Under the pieces are notes generated by a model that saw nothing but the letters and a program-made list of their open reading frames with translations, was not told the DNA's origin and made no database searches. A DNA stretch of 64,000 nt, from NCBI GenBank assembly GCA_947650365.1, contig OX393555.1, positions 80,233,995-80,297,994 of the forward strand. Direction: 5' to 3'. Source of the stretch: Chamaelirium japonicum. Lineage: Eukaryota; Streptophyta; Magnoliopsida; Liliales; Melanthiaceae. Positions within the stretch are counted from its first letter, which is position 1, and the number at the start of each line of letters is the position of its first letter. Position numbers and translations under genes: made by a program. This document shows, one piece after another, positions 1-11,551 of the stretch.

Positions 1-411
1 TATAGGTGTGAAGTAAGAAAGAATCTAAATTCGAAAACTCCACTACTCAATAATATAATTAAATCTCTCCATTCTCTTCTCTATTCTCCCATGGATTTGG
101 GTTTCCTATATATTAGTTAGGCCCTAAATAAGCTAATCCTATAAATAATATACGACCCTTTTAGGGTGGGGTATATTTGACGGCTCTTACTTTCTCCCTT
201 CTCACAACACGTTATCAGCACGAACATGCTAAGGCCAACCGACCACTTACAAGAAAACAGAGAGAGAAATGAAGACAAAAGTGGGAAAAAAAGAGAGAAG
301 AGAACGGAGAAATAAACGAAGTGAGAAGAGAGAAGAAGTCCTGCTCTAGTCCATTGGCCACGAGTATAAGTATGAAATAAGAAGGAATCTAAATTTCAAA
401 ACATCACTTCG
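1..411. repeat. Monomer-family block A (reverse orientation)
   Basis: This block holds one long-form monomer of the abundant repeat family in reverse orientation. It reads through the ATGGATTTGGGTTT region, a TATA-like segment (CCTATAAATAATATACGACC), the ACAACACGTTATCAGCACGA motif, a polypurine tract and the GTGAAGTAAGAAGGAATCTA end. It mirrors about 34,264-34,674. No coding potential is supported: the open frames reflect strand base-composition bias. Confidence 0.75.
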
Positions 412-1027
412 CACTAGTATTATCTCAATGTTATTATGATTATCATAGTAATGTTACTATAAATTTTTTAATTAAATTAATCACTTATTTAACTATTAAA
501 TAATTTAAATAATTTAATAATTAAGTTTTTACTAAAATAATTAATTAAATATAATTATTATAGTATAAATAGATATTGAATTATTTAAATAAAATGAACT
601 ATTGCGAAGTGAAGTTTTTGGAATTTAGATTCCTTCTTACTTCACATATATACCCGTGGCCAATAGATTGGAGCAGGACTTCTTCTCTCTTCATTTATCT
701 CTCTGTTCTATTCTCTCTTATTCTTTCTCTTCCGTGGAGTTTCGGAATTTAGATTCCTTCTTACTTCATACCTATACCCGTGATGAATGGACTGGTACAC
801 GACTTCTTCTCTCTTCTTTCTCAATATTTATTTAATTAGTTTACTTTTTATTATTAATATTAAAAAAATAATTTAATAACTAGATAATTAAATAATTTAA
901 TTAATTAATTATTTTACTAAATACTTAATTAATAAACTATTTAAATTATTAAATTATTTAAAAATTAAATAAATGATTATACTAACATTACTATGATAAT
1001 CATAATAATGTTAAGAAGATACTATTG
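412..1027. repeat. AT-rich terminal-inverted module (copy 1) interrupted by monomer fragments
   Basis: The module opens with a sequence like CAATAGTATCATCTCAACG and closes with its reverse complement. Just inside both ends is the ATTATGATTATCATAGTAAT segment. The interior is almost pure A and T. Positions about 604-815 are two monomer fragments set inside it, so the module is composite. Flanking monomers point in opposite directions (CACTTC on the left, GAAGTGG on the right), so the whole unit is a local palindrome. It matches 33,625-34,263 inverted, and 60,855-61,469. Confidence 0.7.
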
Positions 1028-3852
1028 AGAAGTGGAGTTTTGGAATTTATATTCCTTCTTACTTCACACCTATACCCATGGAGAATTGATTGGAGCAGGA
1101 CTTCTTCTCTCTTTATTTATCTCTCCGTTCTCTTTCCCATAGATTACTTAGGCCCTAAGTTAGTTTACCCTATAAAAAATATATGATATTTTTTAGGGTG
1201 GGGAATGTTTGATGGCTCTCTCTTTCTCCTATCTCAAAATATGTTATAAGCACGAACATATCGAGCCCAGCCAACCAGTCACAAGAAAACGAAGAGAGAA
1301 ACAAAGATAGAAGAGAGAGAATAAAAGAGAAGAGAATGAAGAGATAAATAAAGAGAGAAGCCAGAAGAAGAGCGAAGAGAATAGAGAAATAAACGAAGAG
1401 AGAAGAGAACAGAGAGATAAACAAAGAGAGAAAAGAGAAGAAGTCCTGCTCCGGTCCATTGGCCATGGGTATAGGTATCAAGTAAAAACTAATCTAAATT
1501 CCAAAACTCCACTTCTTAATATTTATACGACCCCTTTAGGGTGGGGCACATTTGACGTCTCTCTCTTTCTCCCATTTCACAACACATTATCAGTATAAAC
1601 ATATCGAGCACAGCCGACCAATCGTAAGAAAATGAAGAGAGAAACGAAGACAGAAGTGGAGTTTTGGAATTTAGATTTTTTCTTACTTCACACCTATACC
1701 CATGGCTAATGGACAAGAGCATGACTTCTTCTCTCTTCTCTTTTCATTTATCTCTCCATTCTCTTCTCTCTCTTTTGTCTTCATTTCTCTCTCCATTTTC
1801 TTATTACTGGTTTGCTGGGCTCGACATGTTCGTGCTGATAACGTTTTGTGAGATGGGAAAAAGAGAGCCGTTTAACATGCCCCACCCTAAAAGAGTCTTA
1901 TATTATTTATAGGGTAAGTGTTGTGAGAGAAAGAGAGAGCTGTCAAACGTTCCCCACCCTAAGGGGGTCGTATAAATTTTGAGAAGTGCAGATTAGTAAT
2001 TTAGATTCCTTCTTACTTCATACCTATATCTGTAGCGAATGGACTGCAGCAGGACTTCTTTGCTCTTCTCTTCTTTTGTTTCTCTCTGTTCTCTTCTCAC
2101 TTCTTCTCTCTCTTTTGTCTTTATTTCCCTCTCCATTTTCTTCACGAACATATATTAGTTAAATAACATGGAGCAGGATTTCTTCTCTCTTATCTCTTCA
2201 TTTATCTCTCTATTCTCTTCTCTCTTATTCTCTCTTCTCACAACACGTTATCAGCATGAATATGTCAAGCCCAGCTGACCAGTCATAAGAAAACAGAGAA
2301 AGAAATGAAGATAGAAGAGAGAGAACAAGTGAAAAGAGAATAAAGAGATAAACAAAGAGAGAAGAGAGAAAAAGTTCTGCTCCAGTGCATTGGCCATGGG
2401 TATAGCTATGGAGTAAGAAGTAATCTAAATTCTAAAACTCTACTTCTCAATATTTATACGACCCCTTTAGGGTGCGAGATGTTTGACAGCTCTCTCTTTC
2501 TCACATCTCAAAACACGTTATCAGCACGAAGACAGAAGAGAGAAAAGAAGAAAGAAGAGAACGGAGAGATAAACGAAGATAAAAGAGAGAAGAAGTCATG
2601 CTCCAGTCCACTGGCCAAGTGTATATGTTTAAAGTAAGAAAGAATCTAAATTCTAAAACTCTACATAAGAGAGAGAAGAAGAAAGAGGAGAACGAAAAGA
2701 TAAATAAAAAGAGAAGAGAGAAGTAAAGAAGTCATGCTTCTGTCTTCGTTTTCTTGCGACTGGTCTGGTGGGCTTGACATGTTCTTGCTGATAACGTGTT
2801 GTGAGATGAAAGAAATAGAGTCATTAAACATCCCCTACCAAAGAGGGGTCGTATAAATATTAAGAAGTAGAGTTTTGGAATTTAGATTCCTTCTTACTTC
2901 ACACCTATACCTGTGGCCAATGGACTAGAGCAGGGCTTCTTCTCTCTTCATTTATCTCTCTGTTCTCTCTTTATTCTCTTCTCTTTTCTTCTCTCTCTTT
3001 TATCTTTGTTTCTCTCCCTGTTTTCTTGCGATTGGTCTATTGGGTTCGACATGTTCGTGCTGATAACGTGTTGTAAGAAGAGAGAAGAGAACGGAGAAAT
3101 AAACAAAAAGAGAGAGAGAAGAAGTCATGCTCTAGTCCATTAGCCATGGGTATAGGTGTGAAGTAAGAAGAAATCTAAATTCCAAAACTCCACTTCTTAA
3201 TAATTTAATTAAATCTCTCCATTCTCTTCTCTTTTCTCCTATAGATTAGGGTTTCTTATAGATTGCTTATGCCTTAAGTAAGCTTACCCTATAAATAATA
3301 TACGACCCCTTTAGGGTGGGACATGTTTGACGACTTTCCCTTTCTCCTATCTCATAACACGTTATCAGCACGAACATGTGGAGCTCAGCGGACCAGTCGC
3401 ATGAAAACGGAGAGAGAAACGAAGACAGAGAAGAGAAAATAAGAGAGAAGAGAATGAAGAGATAAACAAAGATAGAAGACAAAAGAAGTCCTCCAATCCA
3501 TTAGCCACGGGTATAGGTGTGAAGTAAGAAGGAATCTAAATTCCAAAACTCCACTTCTTAATAAAATAATTAAATCTCTCCATTCTTTTCTCTCTTCACC
3601 CATGGATTAGGGTTTTCCATAGATTGCTTAGTCCCTAAGTAAGCTTACCCTATAAATATTATACTACCCCTTTAGGGTAGGGCACGTTTGACGGCTCTCA
3701 CTTTCTCCCATCTTACAATACGTTATCAATACGAACATGTGAAGCCTAACCGAACAGTCACACGAAAACAAAGAGAGAAATGAAGACAGAAGAGAGAAGA
3801 GAACGAAGATATAAACAAAGAGAGATGAGAGAAGAAGTCTTGCTCCAGTCCA
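1028..3852. repeat. Monomer-family block B, mixed orientations
   Basis: Several monomers of the family alternate in orientation. Forward segments (GGAATTTAGATTCC, then GGACTGGAGCAGG, polypyrimidine, GACTGGTCGG and GTGCTGATAACG) occur near 1,030, 1,660, 2,000 and 2,760-3,070. Reverse segments occur near 1,150-1,500, 2,220-2,430, 2,450-2,660 and 3,080-3,850. It mirrors about 30,750-33,624. No gene is seen. The longest open frames lie in polypyrimidine tracts and encode Ser/Leu/Phe-rich strings only. Confidence 0.75.
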
Positions 3853-3857
3853 TTGGC

Positions 3858-4735
3858 TGTGGGTGCAAATTTTGGCCGAAAGCCTCACAAATAGTGGGAT
3901 CCACTAGCCTTGCCTGTGGGGTCCACAAAGATGACAACGGGACCCACTAGCCCTGCCTGTAGGATCCATAAAGATGATAGCGGGACCCACCAACCCTGCC
4001 GGTGGGGTCCATCGAGGTAACGGCAGGACCCACCGGCCCTGCCTGTGGGGTCCATCGAGACGACGGTGGGACCCACCAGTCCTGCCTGTGGGGTCTATCG
4101 AGATGATGGCGGGACCCATCAACCCCACCGGGATTCAGGCGACAGCTACAAAAATTACCCTTTACTCTGGTTTCCCTTTAAGAAAAATCTATAAATTGCA
4201 GACCCAACGAGTGTACTAGAAAAAATCGGATCTCTGATTTCTGAATTAGACTTTTAAAAAACCTAGAGCTCTCACATCCTAACTCTTCGATCTTCTTTTC
4301 AAAGAGATCAGTGACACTCGGCCTGTCGACGTCACTTTGAGAAAAGTGTTAGTGAATTTAGGTTGCACCATATAGCACGGAGACGTAGGTTTTAGTTGAA
4401 CTCTAATATCATATCTTGTGTCAATCTCCTCTCTCTTCTTATTCAAAGTTTGAATTCGAAGGCAATAACAAGCAACATCCGAATCAACAATCAAGACTAA
4501 AGTTCGATCAGCCCTTCGACTCGACTTGATTGGCTGGTTGTGTGGAGTCTTTGGGTCTAGTGGGTCCCGCTGCCGTCTTTGTGGACCCCACAAACAGGGC
4601 TGGTGGGTACCACCGTCATCTTTATAGATTCCACAGGCAGTGCTAGTGGGTCTCGCTATCGTCTTTGTGGACCCCACTGGTAGGGCTGGTGGGTCCCGCT
4701 ATTTATGATGCTTCCGGCTAAAATTTACACCCACA
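3858..4735. mobile_element. 878-bp insertion element with long minisatellite inverted ends (copy 1)
   Basis: The element begins TGTGGGTGCAAATTTTGGCC and ends with the near reverse complement (GGCTAAAATTTACACCCACA). It is flanked by a 5-bp target duplication TTGGC (3,853-3,857 and 4,736-4,740) that interrupts the monomer motif CCATTGGCCACGGG. Both ends hold a 43-bp minisatellite (core GGGACCCACCAGCCCTGCC) in opposite orientation: about 3,885-4,130 and 4,555-4,710. The middle is ordinary sequence with a TATA-like CTATAAATTGC. It has no coding capacity. Long inverted ends built of tandem repeats recall foldback elements, whereas TG...CA ends with a 5-bp duplication recall LTR-type insertion. The class is left open. 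Confidence 0.75.
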
Positions 4736-4740
4736 TTGGC

Positions 4741-6945
4741 CACGGGTATAGGTGTGAAGTAAGAAGGAATCTAAATTTCAAAACTCCACAAAAAGGAGAG
4801 AAGAAGATATATCGAAGATAATGGAGAGATAAATAAAGAGAGAAAAGAGAAGGTGTCCTACTCCAGTCCATTGGCCACGAGTATAGGTGTGAAGTAAGAA
4901 GGAATTTAAATTCCAAAACTCTACTTTAGTCTATGTTTCTCTCTCCGTTTTCTTGCGACTAGTCGGCTGGGCTCGACATATTCGTGCTGAAAATATGTTA
5001 TAAGATGTGAGAAAGAGAGAGCCGTTAAACGTGCCCTATCCTAAAGGGGTCGTATATTATTTGTAGGGTAAGCTTACTTAGAGCCTAAACAATCTATGAG
5101 AAATCCTAATCCATGGGAGAAGAGAAAAGAGAACAGAGAGATAAACGAAGAGAGAAGAGAGAAGAATTTCTGCTCTAGTCCATTGGCCACGGGTATAGGT
5201 GTAAAGTTAGAAGGAATCTAAATTCCAAAACTCCACTTCTGTCTTCATTTCTCTCTCCATTTTCTTGCGACTGGTCAGCTGGGCTTGACATGTTCGTGCT
5301 GATAACGTGTTGTGAGATGAGAGAAAGAAAAAACCGTCAAATATGCCCCACTCTAAAAGGGTCGTATATTATTTATAAGGTAAGCTTACTTTGGGCCTAA
5401 ACAATCTATAGGAAATACTAATCCATAAGAGTGATCAAGAAGAGCACGAAGAGATTTAATTATATTATTGAGAAATGGAATTTTGGAATTTAGATTCCTT
5501 TTTACTTTCTACCTATATCCGTGGCGAATGGATTGGAGCAGGACTTTCTCTTTTCTCGCTTCGTTTATCTCTCCGTTCTCTTCTCTCTTCTTCTCTCTTT
5601 TCACAACGTATTATCAGCATGAACATATCGAGCCCAACTGACTAGTCCCAAAAAAATAGAGAGGGGAACTAAGACAGAAGAGAGAGAAGAAGAGAGAAGA
5701 GAATGGAGACATAAATAAAAAGAGAAGACCTGCTCCATTGCATTGACCACGGGTATAGGTGTGAAGTAAGAAGGAATCTAATTCCAAAACTCTAGTTTTC
5801 AATATTTATTTGACCCATTTAGGGTAGGGCATGTTTGACAGCCCTCTCTTTCTTCCATCTCACAATACGTTATCAGCACGAACATGTCGAGCCCAACCAA
5901 CCAGTCACAAGAAAACGGAGAGAGAAACGAAGACAGAAAAGAGAGAAGAAGAGAGAAGAGAACGGAGAGATAAACAAGAGAGAAGAAGTCCTACTCCAGT
6001 CTATTAGCCACGGGTATAGATGTGAAGTAAGAAGGAAACTAAATTCCAAAACTCAATAGAAGTGAGAGAAGAAGAGAGAAGAGAACGGAGAGATAAATAA
6101 AGAGAGAAAAGAGAAGAAGTCATGCTCTATTTCATTATCCACTATCGGATTTCTTCTATGGATTAGGATTTCCCATAGATTGCTTAGGCCCTAAGTAATC
6201 TTACCCTATAAATAATATACGAACCCTTTAGGTTGTGGCATATTTGATGGCTCTCTCTTTCTCCTATCTTACAATACGTTATCAGTACGAATATATCGAG
6301 CATAGCCGTTAAATAATTCATTTATCTCTCCGTTCTCTTCTCTCTTCTTCTCTCTTCTCACAATACGTTATCAACATGAACATATCGAGGCCAGCCGACC
6401 AGTTACAAGAAAACATAGAGAGAAACGAAGACAGAAGAGAAAGAAGAAGAGAGAAAATAACAGAGAGAAACAAAGAGAGAAGAGAGAAGAAGTCATGTTT
6501 GAGTCCATTCGCCACGGGTTTAGGTGTGAAGTAAGAAGGAATATAAATTTCAAAACTCTACTTTTGTCTTCATTTCTCTCCCCATTTTCTTTTGACTGGT
6601 CGGTTGGGCTCAATATATTTGTGCTGATAACATATTGTGAGATAGACGAAAGAGTGAGCTATCAAATGTGCCCCACTGAAAAGGGGTCGTAAATTATTTA
6701 TAGGGTAAGATTACTTAGGGCCTAAGCAATCTATGGGAAACCTTAATCCATAGGAGTAGAGAATGAAGGGATTTAATTATATTTTTGAGAATTAGACTTT
6801 TCGAATTTAGATTCTTTCTTACTTCACACCTATACTACTGATAACATGTTATGAGATGGGAGAAGAAGAGAGAAAAGAATGGAGAGTTAAACTAAGAGAG
6901 AAGAGACAAAAAATCATGCTCCAGTCCATTTGCCATGGTATAGAT
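4741..6945. repeat. Monomer-family block C, including a segment missing from the other arm
   Basis: Monomers lie in both orientations: reverse near 4,741-4,925, 5,590-6,060 and 6,180-6,550, forward near 4,930-5,100, 5,230-5,590 and 6,560-6,760. About 5,515-6,745 has no counterpart in the right arm. Its presence in related form at about 62,620-63,010 (matching 6,360-6,770) suggests it is ancestral and was lost at about 29,080. The motif GCCGTTAAATAATTCATTTA at about 6,305 also recurs, inverted, at 36,107 and 55,761. No gene is seen. Confidence 0.7.
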
Positions 6946-7030
6946 ATGAAGTAAAATAATTAAATTAAAATAACTAATTAATTATTTAATAACTAATTGG
7001 AGCCGACCAGTATTTATTTTTTATAATCCA
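6946..7030. repeat. Short AT-rich insert, mirrored in the right arm
   Basis: An A/T stretch of about 85 bp is followed by TATTTATTTTTTATAATCCATGG-like sequence. It is reproduced inverted at about 28,803-28,885 and is a useful fine-scale anchor of the palindrome. No function is visible. Confidence 0.6.
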
Positions 7031-10000
7031 TGGGTGAAGAGAGAAGAGAATAAAGAGATTTAATTATATTATAGACAAGTGAAGTTTTGAAATTTAGATT
7101 CCTTCTTACTTTATACATATACCTGTGGCGAATAGACTGGAGCAGGACTTCTTCTCTCTTCTCTCTTCGTTTATCTCTTCGTTCTCTTCTCTCTTCTTCT
7201 CTCTCTTCTTTCTTCGTTTATCTCTTTGTTCTCTTTTCTCCTGCTCCAGTCCATTCACCATAGGTATAGGTGTGAAGTAAGAAGGAATTTAAGTTCCAAA
7301 ACTCCACTTTTGACTTTATTTCTTTCACTATTTTCTTACGACTGGTCGGCTGGCCTCGACATGTTCGTGCTGATAATGTGTTGTGAGATGGGAGAAAGAG
7401 AGAAAAGAACAGAGGGATAAACGAAGAGAGAAGAGATAAAAGAAAAAAAGTCCTTCTCTAGTCTATTCGCCATGGGTATAGGTGTGAAGTAAAAAGAAAT
7501 TTAAATTTCAAAACTCCATAGTAGAGAGAGAAGAAGAGAGAAAAGAATAGAGAGATTTAATTATATTATTAAGAAGTGAAATTTTGGAATTTAGATTCTT
7601 TCTTACTTCACACCTATACCCGTGGTAAATAGATTGGAGAAGGACTTCTTCTCTCTTCTCTCTTCTCTTTTTATTTATCTCTCTGTTCTCTTATTTCTTC
7701 TTCTCTCTTCTTATAACATGTTATCAGCACGAACATGTCGAGCCCAGCCGACCAGTCATAATAAAACAAAGAGAGAAATAAAGACAGAAGAGAGCAAAGA
7801 AGAGAGAAGAGAACAGAAAGATAAACAAAGTAAAACGAGAGAAGAAGTCCTGCTCAAGTCCATTGGCCACGGGTATAGGTGTGAAGTAAGAAGGAATCTA
7901 AATTCTAAAACTCCACAGAAAAGAGCGAAGAAGTGAACAGAGAGAAGAAGTTCTTCTTTTTCTATTTTCTTATGATTGGTCGGTTGGGATCGACATGCTC
8001 ATGCTGATAACCTGTTGTGAGAAGAAAAAAGAAGAGAAAAGAGAATAGAGAGATAAACAAAGAAAGAAGGGAGAAGAAGTCCTGCTCCAGTCCATTCACC
8101 ACGGGTATAGGTGTGAAGTAAGAATGAATCTAAATTCCAAAACTCCACTTCTCAATAATGTAATTACATCTCTCCGTTATCTTTTTTCTTCTCCTATGGA
8201 TTAGATTTCCTAAGTAAGCTTACACTGTAAGTCATATAGGACCATTTTAGGGTGGGGCACATTTGATGGCTCTTTCTTTCTCCCATCTCACAACACGTTA
8301 TCAGCACGAACATGTCGAGCCCAGCCGACCGGTCACCAAAAAACGGAGAGAGAAATGAAGGCAAAATTAAAGTTTTCAAATATAGATTCCTTCTTACTTC
8401 ACACCTATACCCGTAGCCTATGGATTAGAGCATAACGTCTTCTCTCTTTATTTATCTCTCTATTCTCTTCTCTCTTTTTCCCTCTTCTATTTTTGTTTCT
8501 CTCTTTATTTTCTTACGACTGGTCAGCTGGGCTTGACATGTTCGTGTTGTTAACGTATTGTAAGATAAGAGAAAAAGAGAGCCGTCTAACGTGCCTCACC
8601 CTAAAGGGGTTGTATATTATTTATAGGGTAAGAATGGAAAGAGAAACGAAGATAGAAGAGAGAAGATGAGAGAAAAGAATGAAGAGATAAATAAAGAGTG
8701 AAGAGAGAAGAAGTCCTGCTCCAGTCCATTGGACATGTTTGATGGCTCTCTCTCTTTCTCCCATCTCACAACACATTATCAGCACGAACATGTCGAACCC
8801 AATCGATCAGTTACAAAAAACGGAGAGAAACAAATATAGAAGTGAAAATTTGTAATTTAGATTCCTTCTTATTTCACACCTATACCTGTGGCGAATAGAT
8901 TGGAGCAGGACTTCTTCTCTCTTCTATCTTCATTTATATCTTCGTTCTCATCTCTCTTCTTCTCTCTTCTCACAACAGGTTATCAGCATGAATATGTCGA
9001 ACCCTGTCGACCTGTCATAAGTAAATAGAGGGAGAAACAAAGGCAAAAGTGGAGTTTTGGAATTTAGATAACTTCTTACTTCATATATATACCCATGCCA
9101 ATGGACTAGAGCAGGTCTTCTTTCTTCTCTTTTCGTTTATCTTTTCGTTATTTTCTCACTTTTTCTCTCTCTTCTCTCTTCATTTCTTTCTTCGTTTTCT
9201 TGTGACTGGTTGGCCGGGCTTGACATATTCATGCTGATAACATGTTGTGAGATGGGAGAAAGAGAGAGCCATCAAATATGCCCTACCCTAAAGGGGTCAT
9301 ATATTATTTATAGGGTAAACTTACTTAAGGCCAAAGCAATCTATGTGAAAACTTTATCCATAGGAGAAGAGAGAAGAGAATGGAGAGATTTAATAATATT
9401 ACTGAGAAGTGGAGTTATGGAATTTAGATTCTTTTTTACTTTACACCTATACTCATTGCAAATTGACTGGAGCATAACTTCTTCTCTCTTCTCTCTTTAT
9501 TTATCTCACTGTTCTCTTCTCTCTTGTTCTTTCTCTTCTATGGAGTTTTAGAATTTAGATTCCTTCTTACTTCACAAGCTTACCCTATAAATAATACATT
9601 ATCAGAATGAATATATCAAGCCCAACTGACCATGTCGAGCCTAGCCGACCTGTCACAAGAAAATGAAAAGATAAATGAAGATAGAAGAGAGAGAAGAAGA
9701 GAGAAGTAAACGAAGAGATAAACAAAAAGAGAAGAGAGAAGATGTCCTGCTCCAGTCCATTGGCCACGGGTATAGGTGTGAAGTAAGAATGAATTTAAAT
9801 TCAAAAACTCCATAGAAGAGAGAGAAAAGAGAAGAGAATGGAGAGATAAATAAAAAGAGAAGAGAGAAGAAGTCTTGCTCCAGTCTATTAGCCATGGGTA
9901 TAGGTCAGAGGTAAGAAGGAATCTAAATTCCAAAACTCCACTTCTGTCTTTGTTTCTCTCTTTGTTTTCTTACATCTGGTCGGTTGGGCTCGATATATTC

Positions 10001-10665
10001 GTACTGTTAATGTATTATGAGATGGAAGAAAGAGAGAGTCGTCAAATGTTCTCCACATTAAAGGGTTCGTATAAATATTGAGAAGTGAAGTTTTGGAATT
10101 TAGATTCCTTCTTACTTTACACCTATACTCGTGGCCAATAGATTGTAATAGAACTTTTTCTCTCTTCTCTGTTCGTTTATCTCCCTATTCTTTTCTCTCT
10201 TCTTCTGTCTTCGTTTCACTCTTCGTTTTCTTGTGACTAGCCGGCTGGGCTTAATATGTTCGTGCTGATAACGTGTTATGAGATAAGAGAAAGAGAGATC
10301 CGTCAAACATGCCCCACCTTAATGGGGTCGTATAAATATTGAGAAGTAGAGTTTTAGAATTTAGATTCCTTCTTACTTTATACCTATACCCGTGGTCAAT
10401 GGACTAGAGCATGACTTCTTCTCTCTTCTATCTTCTTTTATCTTTCCATTCTCTTCTTCCTTCTTCTCTTTCTTCTATCTTCGTTTCTCTCTCTCTTTTC
10501 TTGTGCCTAGCCGGTTGGGCTCGATATGTTCGTGCTGATAATGTATTGTAAGATGGGAGAAAGAGAGAGCCGTCAAGCGTGCCCCATCTTAAAAGGGTCG
10601 TATATTATTTATAGGGTAAACTTACTTAGGGCCTAAGCAACCTATAAGATACCCTAATCCATATG
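7031..10665. repeat. Monomer-family block D, mixed orientations
   Basis: About ten monomers or fragments in both orientations, with long forms (TATTTATAGGGTAA segment present) and short forms (that segment absent, giving GTCGTATAAATATTGAGAAG). It mirrors 25,161-28,802. It holds several reverse-to-forward switches at the recurrent junction GAAGACAGAAGTGGAGTTTT or close variants. No gene is seen. Confidence 0.7.
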
Positions 10666-11551
10666 AGAGATCCGATAGTGGACAGCCATCCGATCGAACG
10701 ATCACATAACAAATGTAATGTTTCCAAGTTTTTTAAAGAAAAATATATATTATTTTTAAAGCAAAAAATTTGGGTATGCCTCATCTTCCTTCTTTACTTC
10801 CTATTATTTAATAAATTAAATAGGTAAATAGATAAATAATTAAATAAATATTTAACTATCTATATAATTAAATAATTAATTATTTTAATAATATATATAT
10901 TATATAAATATTAAAATAAATAAATATTTATTTAATTATTTAAAAAATTTATTAAGTTATTTAAAAAAATATTTTACTACTTATATATTAAAATAATTAA
11001 CTAATTATTTAAATAATAAATAAATAGTTATTGAATTACTGTTTTATTTTATTACATAATTAAATAGTAAGTTCTTTAATTATTTCAATTAATATTTTAT
11101 AATATATTTTAATTATTTTTTATTTAACTATAAAATAATTTAATAATTAAATTATTTATTTGTTTAAGTAAATAATCTATTTAATATAATTCTTCAGTAA
11201 ATAATTTTTATATATTTAAATATTTATCTAATTATTTAATTATTTAAAAAATAAAATAATAATTAAATAAATAACTAATAAAATGAATTAATAAATTAAT
11301 TATATAATTAAATTATTATTTCTTTATTTAATAATTTAAATAGTTACTTAATTTAATTATTTAATAATATAATAATAAATAAATAAATAGAATAATAAAT
11401 TTAATTAAATAAATTATTTATTTTACTAAAAACTTAATTATTAATTTATTTAAATTATTAGATTATTTAAATTATTTATTAATTAATTTAATTAAAAATA
11501 TTATAATAATATTACTATGATAATCATAGTAATGTTGAGATGATACTATTG
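10666..11551. repeat. Large AT-rich module (copy 1)
   Basis: The module starts with a boundary motif (GAGATCCGATAGTGGACAGC, then CATCCGATCGAAC), passes a unique stretch (TGCCTCATCTTCC), and continues as about 700 bp of nearly pure A/T. It ends with the inverted-end motif CTATGATAATCATAGTAATG and GATGATACTATTG. The reverse complement lies at 24,282-25,160. No open reading frame of interest is present. Confidence 0.75.

Noticed and set aside
1170-1481. Open frames of 60-145 codons rich in Ser, Leu and Phe (or Glu, Arg and Lys) throughout the monomer arrays, on both strands
   Set aside because: They follow the polypyrimidine/polypurine tracts, are present on either strand depending on monomer orientation, vary in length between copies and match no domain. 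They reflect base composition.
3885-4128. Gly/Pro-rich frames (SMDPTGRAGGS-like) near 3.9-4.2 kb and 29.9-30.7 kb
   Set aside because: These are translations of the 43-bp minisatellite in the ends of the 878-bp element.
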